From Yponomeuta sedellus (Eukaryota > Arthropoda > Insecta > Lepidoptera > Yponomeutidae), in NCBI GenBank assembly GCA_934045075.1, contig OW203734.1, positions 10,365,516 to 10,429,515 on the forward strand: DNA of 64,000 bases. Reading direction: 5' to 3'. Below are positions 45,075 through 56,146 of the stretch, piece after piece. The notes beneath the pieces were generated by a model. That model was not told the origin of the DNA. It did not search any database and worked only from the letters and a program-made list of their open reading frames with translations. Numbering within the stretch: the stretch's first letter is position 1; each line of letters begins with the position of its first letter. The translations under genes were made by a program, and so were the position numbers.

Positions 45075-45178
45075 GTAGTCATGGGACGGTCACCCATCCC
45101 GCACGTGACCGCGCCTGTTGTTGCTTAACTCAAGTGATTGATTCCAATTACCCGGTTCGACTAGGCCACGAGCGCTTC
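45075..45178 (-). mobile_element. SINE-B head only, minus
   Basis: Only the 5S-like head remains (rc: gaagcgctcgtggcctagtc, attggaatcaatcacttgag, gcgcggtcacgtgcgggatg). Confidence 0.8.
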
Positions 45179-45179
45179 A

Positions 45180-45759
45180 TTGGTTGGTTGGCTGGAAGAA
45201 ATTACTATCCGATAATAACGTCGCCTTTTTTTAAAATGCAATAACGAGTAATTCATTAATATCTTCAGTCTATAATGGATATCTGTGCTATATTACATCC
45301 AGATCCATTAGGCCGTTCTCGAGTTATTGAGTAACAAACGTCAGCCCATCCAAACATCCACATTTATAATTATAGTAGTAGGAAGATTAAAAGTAGTATC
45401 TTTTTATTCGCGATCATTTACGAACGGGAATTACCTAGCCTTGGTTTGAGCAGCGTGAAAAGAAATTGGACAATCAGTTAAGAAATAAACAAAATGAGCA
45501 ATCCTATACGGAAAAGCGGCAGAAATTTTCGAGGAATCGTTCTATTTTGTAATAAGGAAATGTTTGGATCTCTTTTTTAAACATTTAAATAAATTATTTT
45601 AAGGAGATTCCTTTGAATAAATAGAAATGTGATTGAGTTAGAAAGCTAAATGTGTTTAATTACATATTACTATGATTAATGTTATTCTTTCTTAATCTGA
45701 GATCTATGTATATAATAATAATATAATATTGGCATTTTGCATCTACTTAATGAGATGAT
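45180..45759. other. Mostly unassigned; decayed Helitron-like/LINE remnant at 45190-45380
   Basis: gagtaacaaacgtcagccca ... tttataattatagtagtagg resembles, in reverse, the ttataatattag...gtttgttactcc ends of the repeats at 32752 and 57608. Confidence 0.35.
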
Positions 45760-46125
45760 TTATGCAGCGTCCAGTGGTATCTTCACTCACACTAGATGGG
45801 TGAAGGGACCACTCCGACGCTGTAGTGCCTGGGACATGGTTTTATAGTTGGTGTAGGCTTGCCCAGCACCTATAACATCCTGACAGCTTAGTCGGCCTGG
45901 CCCACAGGAAAGACTAGTCAATACGTGCGGAGCCAACCAAGCCGCGGGTTTCCTCACGATGTTTTCCGTCACCGTTAGCATGTGGTATTGCGACTACAAA
46001 TTCGCAAATGTACGTAACTTTGAAATTAAACAAGTCATTGGTACATGCCCGCACTGGGGATCGAACCTGGGGCTCTCGCTTGCCAGTCCATGGTTCTACC
46101 CACTGAGCTACCACCGCTTCTATTA
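45760..46125 (-). mobile_element. SINE-D, tRNA-derived, minus
   Basis: From the right on the minus strand: gcggtggtagctcagtgggt (A box), caggttcgatccccagtgcg (B box), atgtaccaatgacttgttta, gtgacggaaaacatcgtgag, and a tail with ggaccactccgacgctg-like and ccactggacgctgcataaat. A typical head-body-tail SINE. Too diverged in the tRNA part to be a gene. Confidence 0.75.
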
Positions 46126-46129
46126 TAAG

Positions 46130-46489
46130 GCATCCTATATATATATAGGTTGCCTTATACACAGCACGTGTGCATACCGTGGATTGGCGACTTCAAGCGC
46201 TTAGGTAGTGAACAACTAAGGTACTGTAACGATACTTCTTTATAGTAGCTGGCTGGCGTAGCCGTCTAGGCAGAGTTTGAGTTATTTGAATAATATCGTT
46301 ACGTTTTGTCTATGTAGGTGTCAGTCGTGTTGAGACTCGCAGCTAGGCTAGGTTTTTGTGATAAAAAAGATAATAAAAAGAAAGTATTATTGCTAAATCT
46401 AGTGTTTCAATAAGTAGTGCGCCACAGTACTGTGGTTTTTCGTGTTTCCCTTCACTTGTGGTATTACTACTACAACTTTAAAAATGTAC
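46130..46489. other. Unassigned; short SINE-D tail piece
   Basis: 46160-46215 (gtgcataccgtggattggcg, acttcaagcgcttaggtag) belongs to the SINE-D-type tail. The rest is not recognised. Confidence 0.4.
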
Positions 46490-46682
46490 GCTAGGCGCTT
46501 GCTACCAAGACAGAGGTCGTGGGTTCGATTTCCACTGGGGGGCAAATGTACGTAAAAGTGGCCTCAGTCTGGGTAAATACACCCATATTTGTGACGTTTT
46601 GGCCTTGGTTACCATAGCACAGGGTATCCTAGTTAGGGACTAGGTAATAGACGTACAATTGGCGGCCTTATTCCTAAAAGTT
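46490..46682 (+). mobile_element. tRNA-derived SINE (SINE-C relative) meeting a LINE-1-type end
   Basis: gaggtcgtgggttcgatttc (B box), then acccatatttgtgacg and taccatagcacagggtatcc. At 46650-46682 a minus LINE-1-type motif (acaattggcggccttatt) abuts. Confidence 0.6.
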
Positions 46683-46687
46683 CGATC

Positions 46688-47001
46688 GATATCAATCCTT
46701 TACATGTCCCCACTGTTGAGGCACGGGTCTCTTCCTGTATAGTAGGAAGGTTAGGCCATACTCCACCACGGGAGTCAAGTCCGGGTTGGTGGAGGATAGT
46801 AAGACAGTGGCGGGCCTTGCTGTCAGAAGACAGCCGGCACCAACGGCTTAACGTGCCTTGCGAAGCACGGAAGCGCTCGGTAAAATGCCACAAGCGGTAG
46901 TCACGAGATGGTCACCTATCCAGTACCTGACCGCGCCTGTTGTTGCTTAACCCAAGTGATTGATTCCAATCACTCAGTTCCGCTAGGCCACGAGCGCTTC
47001 T
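46688..47001 (-). mobile_element. SINE-B, minus, internal deletion
   Basis: Tail (rc gtgcctcaacagtggggaca), body and head (rc gaagcgctcgtggcctagcg, tgattggaatcaatcacttg) are present. About 50 bases between the cttctgacag and ccggctgtc segments are missing. Confidence 0.88.
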
Positions 47002-47458
47002 CCTAAAAGTAATTTCTTCCATATAACCACTGTATAGCCCTGTTAAAGAAAGGTACTATTTACCTGTCGCTCAGACAATATTACAGTCTATACTGAATAG
47101 GATTTTGTGATAGAAGCTTGACATTTTGCGTTAGTCTAACTAAGGGATGTAGTTAAAGTCTCGAGTAAAACACAATATTTTTTCAGGAAGCTCGGCGCCT
47201 CTTTACTTTGCCAGTCCGGAAGTTGTTTATGCAACTTTTGATTGCCTCCTTTATTCAGTTTACTTACTTTTTTACTTATGAAGGGAATTATTACTCAACT
47301 TTTTTCGATGAAGGCTGGAAATAAACTTGTTAGAAACTCGACGGCTACGCACCTAGATTTACAACGTTTAATTAAAATAACGATAACCTGAAACGCTACT
47401 AACGTACTCGTATTACGATATATATACACATCCATTTACATTTACATATAATCCATCG
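47002..47458. other. Unassigned sequence
   Basis: No recognised features. Confidence 0.4.
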
Positions 47459-47605
47459 TCGCACATTAGCTCAGTTGGACAGAGCGCTGGCACGGATAGC
47501 CAGAGGTCACGGGTTCGAAACCCGGCATGGGTGGAATTTTTAGCCTCTAATTAGGTTTTAAAAATTGTCCTTAGCACGGGTTAGTGCATAAAAAAAAGAA
47601 TATAA
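47459..47605 (+). mobile_element. SINE-A monomer, plus, uninverted
   Basis: Head (cattagctcagttggacaga, ggcacggatagccagaggtc, cgggttcgaaacccggcatg) and tail (ttttagcctctaattaggtt, ccttagcacgggttagtgca) ending in A-rich sequence. This is the simplest layout of the family: tRNA-like head plus about 75-base tail. Confidence 0.85.
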
Positions 47606-47789
47606 TCGATTTACGATTATATATACATTTTTTTTTCACCTGACAATTTTTTATCTAACCTGTATGCGTCCCTGATATTTTTTTACTACGTCTTTTGGTC
47701 TTTTATCATTAGCGAATTAACGTTTCACAGCAGGTTACAGATCTTCCCACAGAAAGATACAGTACGGGCTTTATTACCACGCGTGCCCA
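47606..47789. other. Unassigned sequence
   Basis: No recognised features. Confidence 0.4.
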
Positions 47790-48080
47790 GCGCAGATGTT
47801 GCTCGAATAATTACGCAGTTGATGTGGCAGTGGGCTAGCTCGGAGAACTGATGGCCGTTGGGGTGAAAATGTTCTGACCTGGCAACCGTGGACCGGACGA
47901 CGCAGCGTGGGCAGGCCTCGACCACTACAGATGGTCTACCGACCTGGTAATGGCGGCGGGGAGTTACAGAATGCACCCACATTCAGTGACTCCACCCACC
48001 CGCGGAAAAGCTTGGAAAACTACGAGGGAAGCATTCGTCCTGCAGTGGGCGTCCAAAGACTGACAATGATGATGATGTAC
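47790..48080 (+). pseudogene. RTE-type LINE, C-terminal end, plus
   Basis: Frames give MWQWASSEN, then GRRSVGRPRPLQ, then WSTDLVMAAGSYRM ... AWKTTREAFVLQWASKD and stop, followed by a tgatgatgatg tail. This matches the conserved RTE end, with at least two frame changes and one stop. Confidence 0.75.
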
Positions 48081-48345
48081 GTACCAATGCAGGGCACAGA
48101 CCTTCTGTCAGAGAAAGAGTATGGGCGTAATTACCAAGCGTACCTGGCAATTTCAAGGGCTGAGGTATGTGAAAACATCAGGCGCATAAGCTTCCTCACG
48201 ATGATTTTCTTCACCGTGGGCGAGTGGTATTTCCACTGTCACAAAATTTGTGTCTAACTTTATTGAACATAACTAAGACAACAAAGTCATTGGTATATTC
48301 CAGGGTTCGAACCCACCACCTGCTGAATGTAAGTTCTACCGTACC
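48081..48345 (-). mobile_element. SINE-D, near full length, minus
   Basis: The tail (gcagggcacagaccttctgt) lies left and next to the gatgatgatg of the RTE end. The middle has tggcaatttcaagggctgag and tcctcacgatgattttcttc, and the tRNA-like B box (rc of agggttcgaacccaccacct) is at 48302-48320. It shows that the frequent 'gggcacaggcct' segment is the tail of a tRNA-SINE. Confidence 0.7.
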
Positions 48346-50621
48346 GTTACCTCCGCTTAAGAATTGAAAATTAAAAAGCAGTTATTTTAAGCTTTTGCCA
48401 GTCGAAAATGATTAAGTTTTTATCGATACTAGAGAAACTGTTTACAGTTTTTGCGGTGTTTCAATCACAAGTTGTATGCGTTTTTAACCGATATTTTTAC
48501 GGAATTTAGCAAAGGTTAAAATAGTGTACTCGCTAGTACTTGTTAGTAATGAACAAAGTATTTATCAATGAGATATTTGTATAGTAAGAATTCCCTTGCA
48601 CTTTTTTTAAGTAAGGTAATTACAACCTACGAATATATAGGTGGTAACTTAAATTTATGTTAATTACAGGCTGGCTCAATCAGTCAAGGTGTGTAAATAA
48701 TACTTTAGTTTTAAAACAAATAAAAAAATCTGAAGTTAGAAATCTTTGCACAGTAAAGCAACATTTTTTTTAGTCTAAAAGGAATAATCTCACCTAACCT
48801 GGGATCGTTCAAGGGACCATTTAAGAAGTCCTTTACACTGTAATACATATGTTCGTCTCTGAGAATTTTATATAAAACTGTATATTGTATTTTTCAAGAT
48901 AACGAAATGCTTTATTGTTTTTGTGCGTTCCTATTTTCGCCCTCCCCTTCCGTAAGTACCTCTTCCCGATTGTGCAAAAGTAAATATTTGCATAATTTCC
49001 TCTCCAATAAATCATCGATCATTTACGGGCGCACACCTGCTTGCTCAACGTCGCATATTCCACCCTTTCACTTTAATTATGTCGTTTGTATGTAAGAGAC
49101 AATTTTCCGTTACGTTACCACGGGTATTTAATATTTATGGAATGACTTCATGTCCTCAGGTGGGACAGTTAAACGGCTTCATACCCGAATTTCCTTTACA
49201 TGTTTTGGCTGCAGGCTAGAGCGGTAACAGTCTGGCAAATGCAAGAGATTCAATTTGTTCTTGATAGCTAATTTATCTCTCCCCTCGTGGAAGGTATAGC
49301 GGGCTCGCTGTGAATCGGCCAGTACAAACGAATGTTTATTTATTCCATTTGGTTTTATATTTATTTCTTTTATTCGGTGCCTCACATTTGCGTTTGTTTT
49401 TACCGCCTTTCTTGCGCTACGGTTTTTATTGTTTCTTTTAGATTTTCACAGCCATTATGGTTGTGCGCCGTACCTACGCGAAAAAATGCCTAAATGTATT
49501 TATTATTATCAATTCTTCATTGCACAAGTTAAATGTACAAAAGGTGGAGTTAATGCTAATCATCCTTGTCTACCCGTATAGGAAAGTATAAAATTCGCAC
49601 CTACAATAATTTAATTTACAGCTAAACCCATAGAGATAGCGCTAGACAAGAATTCAATCTTGCTTCTTTATTTATTAAAAACAGAAATCTCATTGCAGAT
49701 CTTAGTGAGAAATGTAGAAACTTAGCTTATAGAATAACACTGCCCTGCTTGCTTCAGTCATTTTATCGTGGTAAGCAATCTTGAAAAGGTGATATAAATG
49801 TAATTGATATATTCTATTAGCAAGCTAAAAAGGCAGTGCACTGCTCACATCTGCTGAAGAACCAATGGAAAAAGAAATTAAGATTTTTTTCGAGTGTAGA
49901 CCACGAACCAGATAATAAAAACATAGCATGGAACGCCCGTTACGTTATTGGTCCGATGCGATGGTCTGAAGTAGAATAACAGAGGCGATTGTGTGAGGAT
50001 TGTCCACTGCAGATTCATAAATCTGCAGTAGACAATTCAATTCATCAGCAAACATTTATTAACTATTACGCCATTAAGTTTCTTTGACGGGAAAATGAAA
50101 ATATAAAGAACAAAAAATTAGATGCAATGCACGCCAGCACCGTGTCACTGATAGCGTCCAATGTGTAATCAGAACGCTCCTGTATTGTATTTTAATATTG
50201 ATCTTTGGGCGTATGTTGATCACGTACGTTTTTAATGGGAATTTGCTCTCGTGTTATTTTAATTACAATCGTGATCGATATCTACTATTTATGCATAATT
50301 ATGCGACGCGATTCATGAATGTTGCATTAATTACGAAATAAAATGTAAGCAATTAGCGCAGAAATCAAAGGTCGTCTCGAACTGACCTAATAACTTTATT
50401 TACTCCCATTCACTAAATCCTCTAAGGTTTGGTAATTCTATAAAGCCTTATATAACGCACACACTTTTAATTAAAAAAATAGATGGACTACGTTGTTTGG
50501 TTGCTGCTAATATGGTGTTTGGAACCAAAAGTCCAACAAAAGAATAAAACCTTCAACTTTATGAATCTATAAGCATGTGCTTGCTAGCGTCTCTATCTAC
50601 TTAGGTACGTTATTTATAGTT
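48346..50621. other. Unassigned sequence; hairpin at 49999-50036
   Basis: 2.3 kb without recognised repeats or genes. Arms of 17 bp with one mismatch (attgtccactgcagatt and inverse) surround cata. Confidence 0.4.
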
Positions 50622-51301
50622 AGAATATTTTCGGGGCTTAATCGCGTAGTAATTTATTGCTATTTTACCTCGACGTTTCGACGACGTTACAGTCATCGTG
50701 GTCACGAGAAGACTGATGGCTGGCACCCGTTCGCATCTTCGGCTGATAAGGTTTCAGACTACACTCAATCAGCTATCACAAAGCACTATAAGGGTTGCGA
50801 CACACTACACTGACAATGTCGGACGATAAGCCATGCGAGTTTTTTCCACTCGAACACATCTTGATGACCGGATCCCACGTTTGCGGCAGTTTGAAACCAC
50901 ATTCCCGATAAAAAATTTTGTGTTTCTTAATTTCAACCGGTTCACGCACAATTCGGCTATAATAATGGCGATCGTTGGAAAGTACCGATGGTTTGTGCAA
51001 TTCTATCCAGTGGTTTGATCCTGATTCAAGAAGATGTTCCGCTATCGCTGACTTTTCCACCTGGCGGTTTTTGACAGCTGCGATATGTTCCTTGACTCTT
51101 TCAGCAATGGTCAGCTTAGTTTGTTCGATATAAGAACTATCTCAACTGCAATCGACTTTGTACACACCTGGTGTTTGATAGGGTATGGTGTCCTTGACTG
51201 TTCCTACCTGCGCTGCTATCTTGAGCAGTGGAGTGAAAACTGTCTTGTCTCGATGTAAAATAGCAATAAATTACTACGCGATTAAGCCCCGAGAATATTC
51301 T
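50622..51301 (-). mobile_element. Penelope-like element fragment between inverted repeats
   Basis: About 50-bp inverted repeats (agaatattttcggggcttaa... at 50622-50671 and its inverse at about 51250-51300) bracket a minus-strand coding fragment. Inverted or direct pseudo-LTRs are usual in Penelope-like elements. Only the endonuclease end is kept and the RT is absent. Confidence 0.75.
50776..51200 (-). pseudogene. Penelope GIY-YIG endonuclease domain
   Basis: The minus strand reads PGVYKVDCS, a TGA stop, DSSYIEQTKLTIAERVKEHI, then AAVKNRQVEKSAIAEHLLES and HYYSRIVREPVEIKKH ... GFKLPQTWDPVIK. This is the C-terminal GIY-YIG nuclease of Penelope retroelements: GVY and YI(E) stand for the GIY and YIG motifs, with G replaced by E and an in-frame stop between them. 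A dead copy of about 130 residues. Confidence 0.8.
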
Positions 51302-51561
51302 ATGTATACAAGTCGCGAAAGTTTAAAATATGTTACGTTATTTATGTGCACTATCTGCAATATTTATGTACGAAATATTTACACACAATATTTGACGGGT
51401 AAGCGACAACGTTGTTTAGAGTATAAAAATATGGTGCAATAAAGTATTTGGAACAAAAGGCCCAGTCGCGAAAAAGAACGAAACGTATGATTGACGAAAC
51501 ATAATTATGCTTTCTTGCTCTTCTGTCTACATCATTGTTTACTTGTTGACTAATTTATTAT
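51302..51561. other. Unassigned sequence
   Basis: No recognised features. Confidence 0.35.
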
Positions 51562-51836
51562 AAAACCTATTTAGAAGCTAAAAATTCCACCCATGCCGGG
51601 ACCTCTGGCTATCCGTGTCAGCGCTCTTACCAACTGAGCTAATGGGTGACTCACCGGCATCAGTGAAATTTCGAACGTCTTTACAATATTCTCTGTATTA
51701 CGTACAGGCAGCGACATCTGGCTGAAGTAATTTGCATCACTTGCAGCCGCGAGAAACCTACCTACTTTGCAGTTAGGTTTTACATCGGAATAATATCGCT
51801 GTACCCACATGTATCATTCCGGTGTAAAACCTAACT
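51562..51836. mobile_element. SINE-A, minus, ending in an inverted 25-bp stub
   Basis: A minus copy starts at aaaacctatttagaagctaa and lacks 13 bases of the B box. It runs through head and body to agttaggttttacatcgg and gctgtacccacat, then turns back as tatcattccggtgtaaaacc taact (51812-51836), the inverse of 51771-51796 with two mismatches. Confidence 0.75.
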
Positions 51837-51985
51837 CAGGTTTCCTCACGATGTATAATCTCCCAAATATACATAACTTAGAAGATCAAGTCATTGGAAC
51901 CTGCCCACACTGGGAACCGAACCTGGGTCTCTCACTTCTGAGTCCATTGTTCGACCCATTAGGCTATCACCGCGCATTAAAGTAC
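51837..51985 (-). mobile_element. SINE-D head part, minus
   Basis: tttcctcacgatgt, aagatcaagtcattggaacc, gaaccgaacctgggtctctc (B box rc) and gttcgacccattaggctatc (A box rc region). Confidence 0.65.
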
Positions 51986-53306
51986 GCGTAAACACTTCAA
52001 GTACCCTTAAACACTTTTAATCGTCAATATGCGGTGTTACGACTCTCAGTGTTTCCTTCTAAGAGAAGTCATATACCCTGCGGTGTGACCTATAAGGACT
52101 ACTATGCCATGTACTGCTATTGTGACGTACTAGACACCATATCGCTGTTTCCTAATAAAGGCACCGATTTGTGATCGGATCGCGTAAAGGATTCTGCACT
52201 GACAAGAGTCCAACTTCTGGTTGCTATTAATAAAGGCAACCAACCAAAAGTATTAACGCACTCAATGCAGCTCGGTGCGCTGCCTTCAAACTTTGCTCAT
52301 ACTTCTCTTGAGCAAAGAGAAAATTGTTAAAGCAGATTATAAGTGTGCTGTTGCCGAAGTAACAAACAAAAGCTACGCTCACGGTGAAGTGTTTCAGTTT
52401 GCATAATGAGGCACTCAAGTGCATCGCTATGCGAGCAAACTTTAGATAAGAAGGCAATTCGTATTACGCTAAATTTTCATTATCATACCGAACTGAAGGT
52501 ATTTTCGGAGTAGCGTTAAGTTACCACGGAGATTTGGCTTTCTTAGGAGCAAGACGTTGTTGTGTCTCGATTTATCAAACTAAATGGTTGAATGCATCAA
52601 AGATAAGGAGAGACTTGGGACCCAATTCTTACTTTATTAGCAAATTAGTCGTATACGACTCTAAGGCGACGACTTGAATTCTTCATAAAAAGACAAACGA
52701 AAGTCAAAATCTGTATTCTGAACACCATACGACATTGAATTTGAGTGAGAAAATAAATGTCCCATGACTTTCTCAAGTTATCTGTGAGTCATACGTTCCT
52801 TTGCTCGATTGTACCTAAATTGAAAGTTAGTCGAATTTTGTAACATCTACAAATTCACTTTTAAATTGATACATTTTGTAGCTAAATATTAAATTATGTG
52901 TTATTTTATAAACAAAAAAAAATATTTACGTATAGTATAATGTATGCGGTATTAAAAGTTATAAACACCTAGCTCTAAAAATTTTCAAATTAAATGTAAC
53001 GTACATATGTATTCTTTATTGCAAACAGTAAATTCGAAAGATAACTACCTACATAAAATTTGTTTCAAAGGTGAATTTATCTCTAACAGAGATCTCTTCC
53101 AGCCAACCTTAGCACCGGGTGTTCAAATTAAGATAGCGGGAGGAAGGGAGAAATATTTATAACTGTATAAATAAGTATAGTTCGTATAACGAAACGTCAA
53201 CGAACCGTTGGAAGACAAGTTCACGAATCACTTCATAGATGGCGTGCACATACAAGAACAAACGTCAACTGTCAATGAATGCGTTCAAATTTTATACGCC
53301 TTTTGA
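51986..53306. other. Unassigned sequence
   Basis: No recognised features. Confidence 0.4.
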
Positions 53307-53632
53307 GGCTGATTTTTCAATCCTCGGATAAAATTTATCCGTCTAATACAGTATTACACAATCATATAAAAATGTCACCGTGAAACAACAAAAGAAGGGC
53401 AATTAGAACACATTTTAATTTAAACACATTTCTGTTAGGTTTTTAATTGTGACATACTTACTAATTTACAATAAGACTAATGCTGATCGTTTAAGGGTTT
53501 GCCTGTTATGACAGTGTATGCTATGAAAAAAAAAAATAAATAAAATAAAAAAAATAAAAATTTTATATTGGTTCTTCACTATAATATTCGATGAATAACC
53601 TTGAAAATAAGCCGAACATTGAAAAATCAGCC
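53307..53632. mobile_element. MITE-like element with 15-bp TIRs
   Basis: ggctgatttttcaat at 53307-53321 is exactly inverted at 53618-53632. The interior is 296 bp, AT-rich, with a poly-A patch at 53526-53563. A non-autonomous DNA transposon is likely. No clear target duplication. Confidence 0.6.
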
Positions 53633-53838
53633 CTTAGAGTCGCACGGTAATTACCAAGCAACATTACGACGCCTCAAAGCGAGCGAAATTTATTAGCAAA
53701 TTTGCGCACACGACTTTGCGAGAAATTGAATTTTATGCGACTAATGTCTAATCCTTCGAATATTTTGCGCCTACGCTATCAACTCGTACGGGCGAGAATC
53801 GCCTCCCTGAACTCTCATGTAATTTTTCGCGTGTTGAG

Positions 53839-54022
53839 AGTTCGTATCAATTTTAAAAACTTATTTATAGGCTATAAATTCCATCCATGCCGGGATTCGA
53901 ACCCGCGACCTCTGGCTATCCGTGCCAGCGCTCTATCCAACTGAGCTAATATGGGCGACAGTTATTTAAATTGTCCTTAGCACGGGTTCGTGCATTAAAA
54001 ATAAAAATAGTATAGTTCGTAT
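53839..54022. mobile_element. SINE-A with inverted 5' part and 9-bp target duplication
   Basis: The minus head and tail start (aaaaacttatttataggcta ... ccaactgagctaat) is followed at about 53965 by the plus 3' tail (tttaaattgtccttagcacg ... attaaaaataaaaatagta). Flanks agttcgtat at 53839-53847 and 54014-54022 match exactly. Element parts are contiguous with a few bases shared at the switch: textbook twin priming. Confidence 0.88.
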
Positions 54023-54074
54023 AATATCAAGTAACGAGGAGCTATTTTCAAATATAATAAATAACTCCCACACT

Positions 54075-54240
54075 ACACAACCACTTATCCTGGTCCCAAA
54101 TTAGGATACCCTGTGCTATGGCGACCAGGCAATAACATCACAAACATGGAAATAGACCCAGAGTGAGGGCATTAGTAAAAATTTAGGCTGCCCCCAGTGG
54201 GAATTGAACAGGATCAGGTATCTACGCGGGGGCCTAAACA
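54075..54240 (-). mobile_element. tRNA-derived SINE (SINE-C relative), minus
   Basis: ttaggataccctgtgctatg (rc of cacagggtatcctaa) and a decayed tRNA-like head (gtgggaattgaacaggatca). Confidence 0.5.
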
Positions 54241-54700
54241 GTGTGTTGGTATTTCTGAACACATAACATAACATTTTTTTTGTTGACGGGGGGAAACCTT
54301 CCAAAGATACCTGACTTCCTGGGGGAAAGCCGGGTTATGTGGGACTTTTTACCCACTAAAACCCCCCGGTGGCCTTCATCTGTGCTTTATGGGGAGCACT
54401 ATAACATAACATAGCATAGCATAACGTAGCATAGCATAGTAACGTAACGTAACGTAGCGTAACGTAACGTAACGTAGCGTAGCGTAACGTAACGTAACGT
54501 AACGTAACGTAATGTAAAGTAACGTAAAGTAACGTAACGTAACGTAACGTAACTTAACGTAACGTAACGTAACATACAACGACATCACAAACACGTAAAC
54601 ATCCAAGACCTGGGGTTTTTTTTGTCTCTAGCCGGGATTCGAACCCGGGACCTCTTGCATGGTAGGCAGACGCGCTACCACTACGCCACAGAGGTCGTCA
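54241..54700 (-). mobile_element. SINE-C with expanded tail and nested repeat
   Basis: The tRNA-Gly-like head is at the right (rc gtggcgtagtggtagcgcgt and ccgggttcgaatcccggcta), then the body, then the pentanucleotide tail that has grown into the array at 54405-54572. Further left, 54270-54398 holds a different repeat (ttgacggggggaaaccttcc ... ccccggtggccttcatctgt) bounded on both sides by ataacataaca. Confidence 0.7.
54405..54572. repeat. (TAACG)n pentanucleotide array
   Basis: Begins as ataacataacatagcatagc and turns into (cgtaa)n with variants. It sits where the SINE-C (TTATG)n tail is expected, read in reverse. Confidence 0.92.
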
Positions 54701-55079
54701 ATACCAACACACGGTTTACTTGGAGAACCACTGCGCCAATCGTAAAACAGAAAAGTAATGCTATAGAACGTCTAGTTGCATAATAAATATTTGGAATATA
54801 TATTACAAAATAGTTTTAACTACGTATTCATCAAGCTGAGCTTATTAAATTCCAGTGAATGGATCTGCTTGTTCTTTCGCAACAATGTCAAGTGAAGAAT
54901 GGCATCTTTGTTACATCTGACTAGTAGCTTGTTTGTTTATTTGTAACTGTGCAATTGTGTTTTTAAATTGTTCGTCTTGAACAATGCGAAATGCAAAATA
55001 CAGAAAACAAGGTCTAGAGTAAAATTTGTATGTAATGTTTACTTCACAATACGGAAGGGACACAAACTGGGGGGTGGGC
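54701..55079. other. Unassigned sequence
   Basis: No recognised features. Confidence 0.35.
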
Positions 55080-55215
55080 AACAACGCCGCCTGCAGTACA
55101 ATTCCACCAAACTGCGATCCTCAACCCGCATGCTCAGCGTGGGGATTATGGGCACTAACCCCTATGATAGCAGGGAGGGCTATGTCCAGCAGTGGACTAG
55201 TATAGCCTGACGACG
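55080..55215 (+). pseudogene. RTE-type LINE 3' end, plus
   Basis: The frame ends in REGYVQQWTSIA and stop, with gctatgtccagcagtggact and tagcctgacgacg, the same end as at 1740. Upstream similarity is weak. Confidence 0.65.
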
Positions 55216-55623
55216 TAGGACGACGGAAGGTCTTCCCTTTTGTTGATGTGAGTAATAAACGTTCCAAATTCTTACGTAATAAAAAAAAGTTTTTATTTCA
55301 GTCTGCTACACCTTTGTAGTTGCAAGTTGCAAGCATTACTACGAAGGATCGTCATCATCAGCCCGTCAGTCAGTGCTGGGTAGGTCTTTTCCCCCAAATG
55401 CCAAATCCCAAGGTTCCTTGCCATCCGCATCTACCGATAAGCCAACCATAATAAATGAAAACGTGAGATTAAAAGATCTCTTCACACCGATGAAGGCCAG
55501 TCATGATAAACGCTCCCTGGTCGCCGGCGGGCGCGGAACTCTAGCCAAAACCCGCAACGCCCCGCGAAACTTTTCCTGTTCCGCTAATGTTTCATTCGGC
55601 ACAAGAGTTTAATGAAAAAAAAA
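55216..55623. other. Unassigned sequence
   Basis: A moderately GC-rich stretch with a 79-codon frame (55373-55612) that shows no domain. A minus RTE-like tail (cgtcatcatcagcccgtca) lies at 55350. Confidence 0.35.
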
Positions 55624-56146
55624 ACCGGCCAAGTGCGAGTCAGACTCGCGCACCGAGGGTTCCGTACAAACCTGTATTATAGTCCTGAGTATTTGGTATG
55701 AATTTCAATTTAATACCTCTACGCGTTTATGAGGAAATGGGTAGTAAGTTTAAAATTATTAAAAAAATATATATTATGTGATGTAACTAAAAATTTATGG
55801 TTTTCGTAATTTTTCCTTTATCTATGCTATAAGACGTTGCTTCGTACCAAATTTCAAGATTCTGAGTTCACGGGAAGCAACCTGTAGGTTTTGATTCCCT
55901 TGCAAGTGTCGAAAATTTGCGGCATAAACGGCTGTATCTTTTGATTGCGTTGGCTTAGAAGTTTGATTTTTTCACAGCTTCAAGGGACAGTAGACCTGAG
56001 TAATTGATATAAATTTCAGCTTCATACCTCCACGCGTTCCTGAGAAAAAGGGTCTTGACAGACGGACGGACGGACAGACGGACAACAAAGTGATCCTATA
56101 AGGGTTCCGTTTTTTCCTTTTGAGGTACGGAACCCTAAAAAGGTAA
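55624..56146 (+). mobile_element. Repeat-E, near complete
   Basis: Starts accggccaagtgcgagtcag actcgcgcaccgagggttcc and ends gacggacggacagacggaca, agtgatcctataagggttcc, gaggtacggaaccctaaaaa. Both ends contain gggttccgta/tacggaaccc in inverse orientation. A very frequent repeat type in moths; mechanism not clear from this copy. Confidence 0.7.

Noticed and set aside
54405..54572. Telomeric repeat
   Set aside because: The unit is TAACG/TAACA-like, not the insect TTAGG, and it sits at the tail of a SINE.
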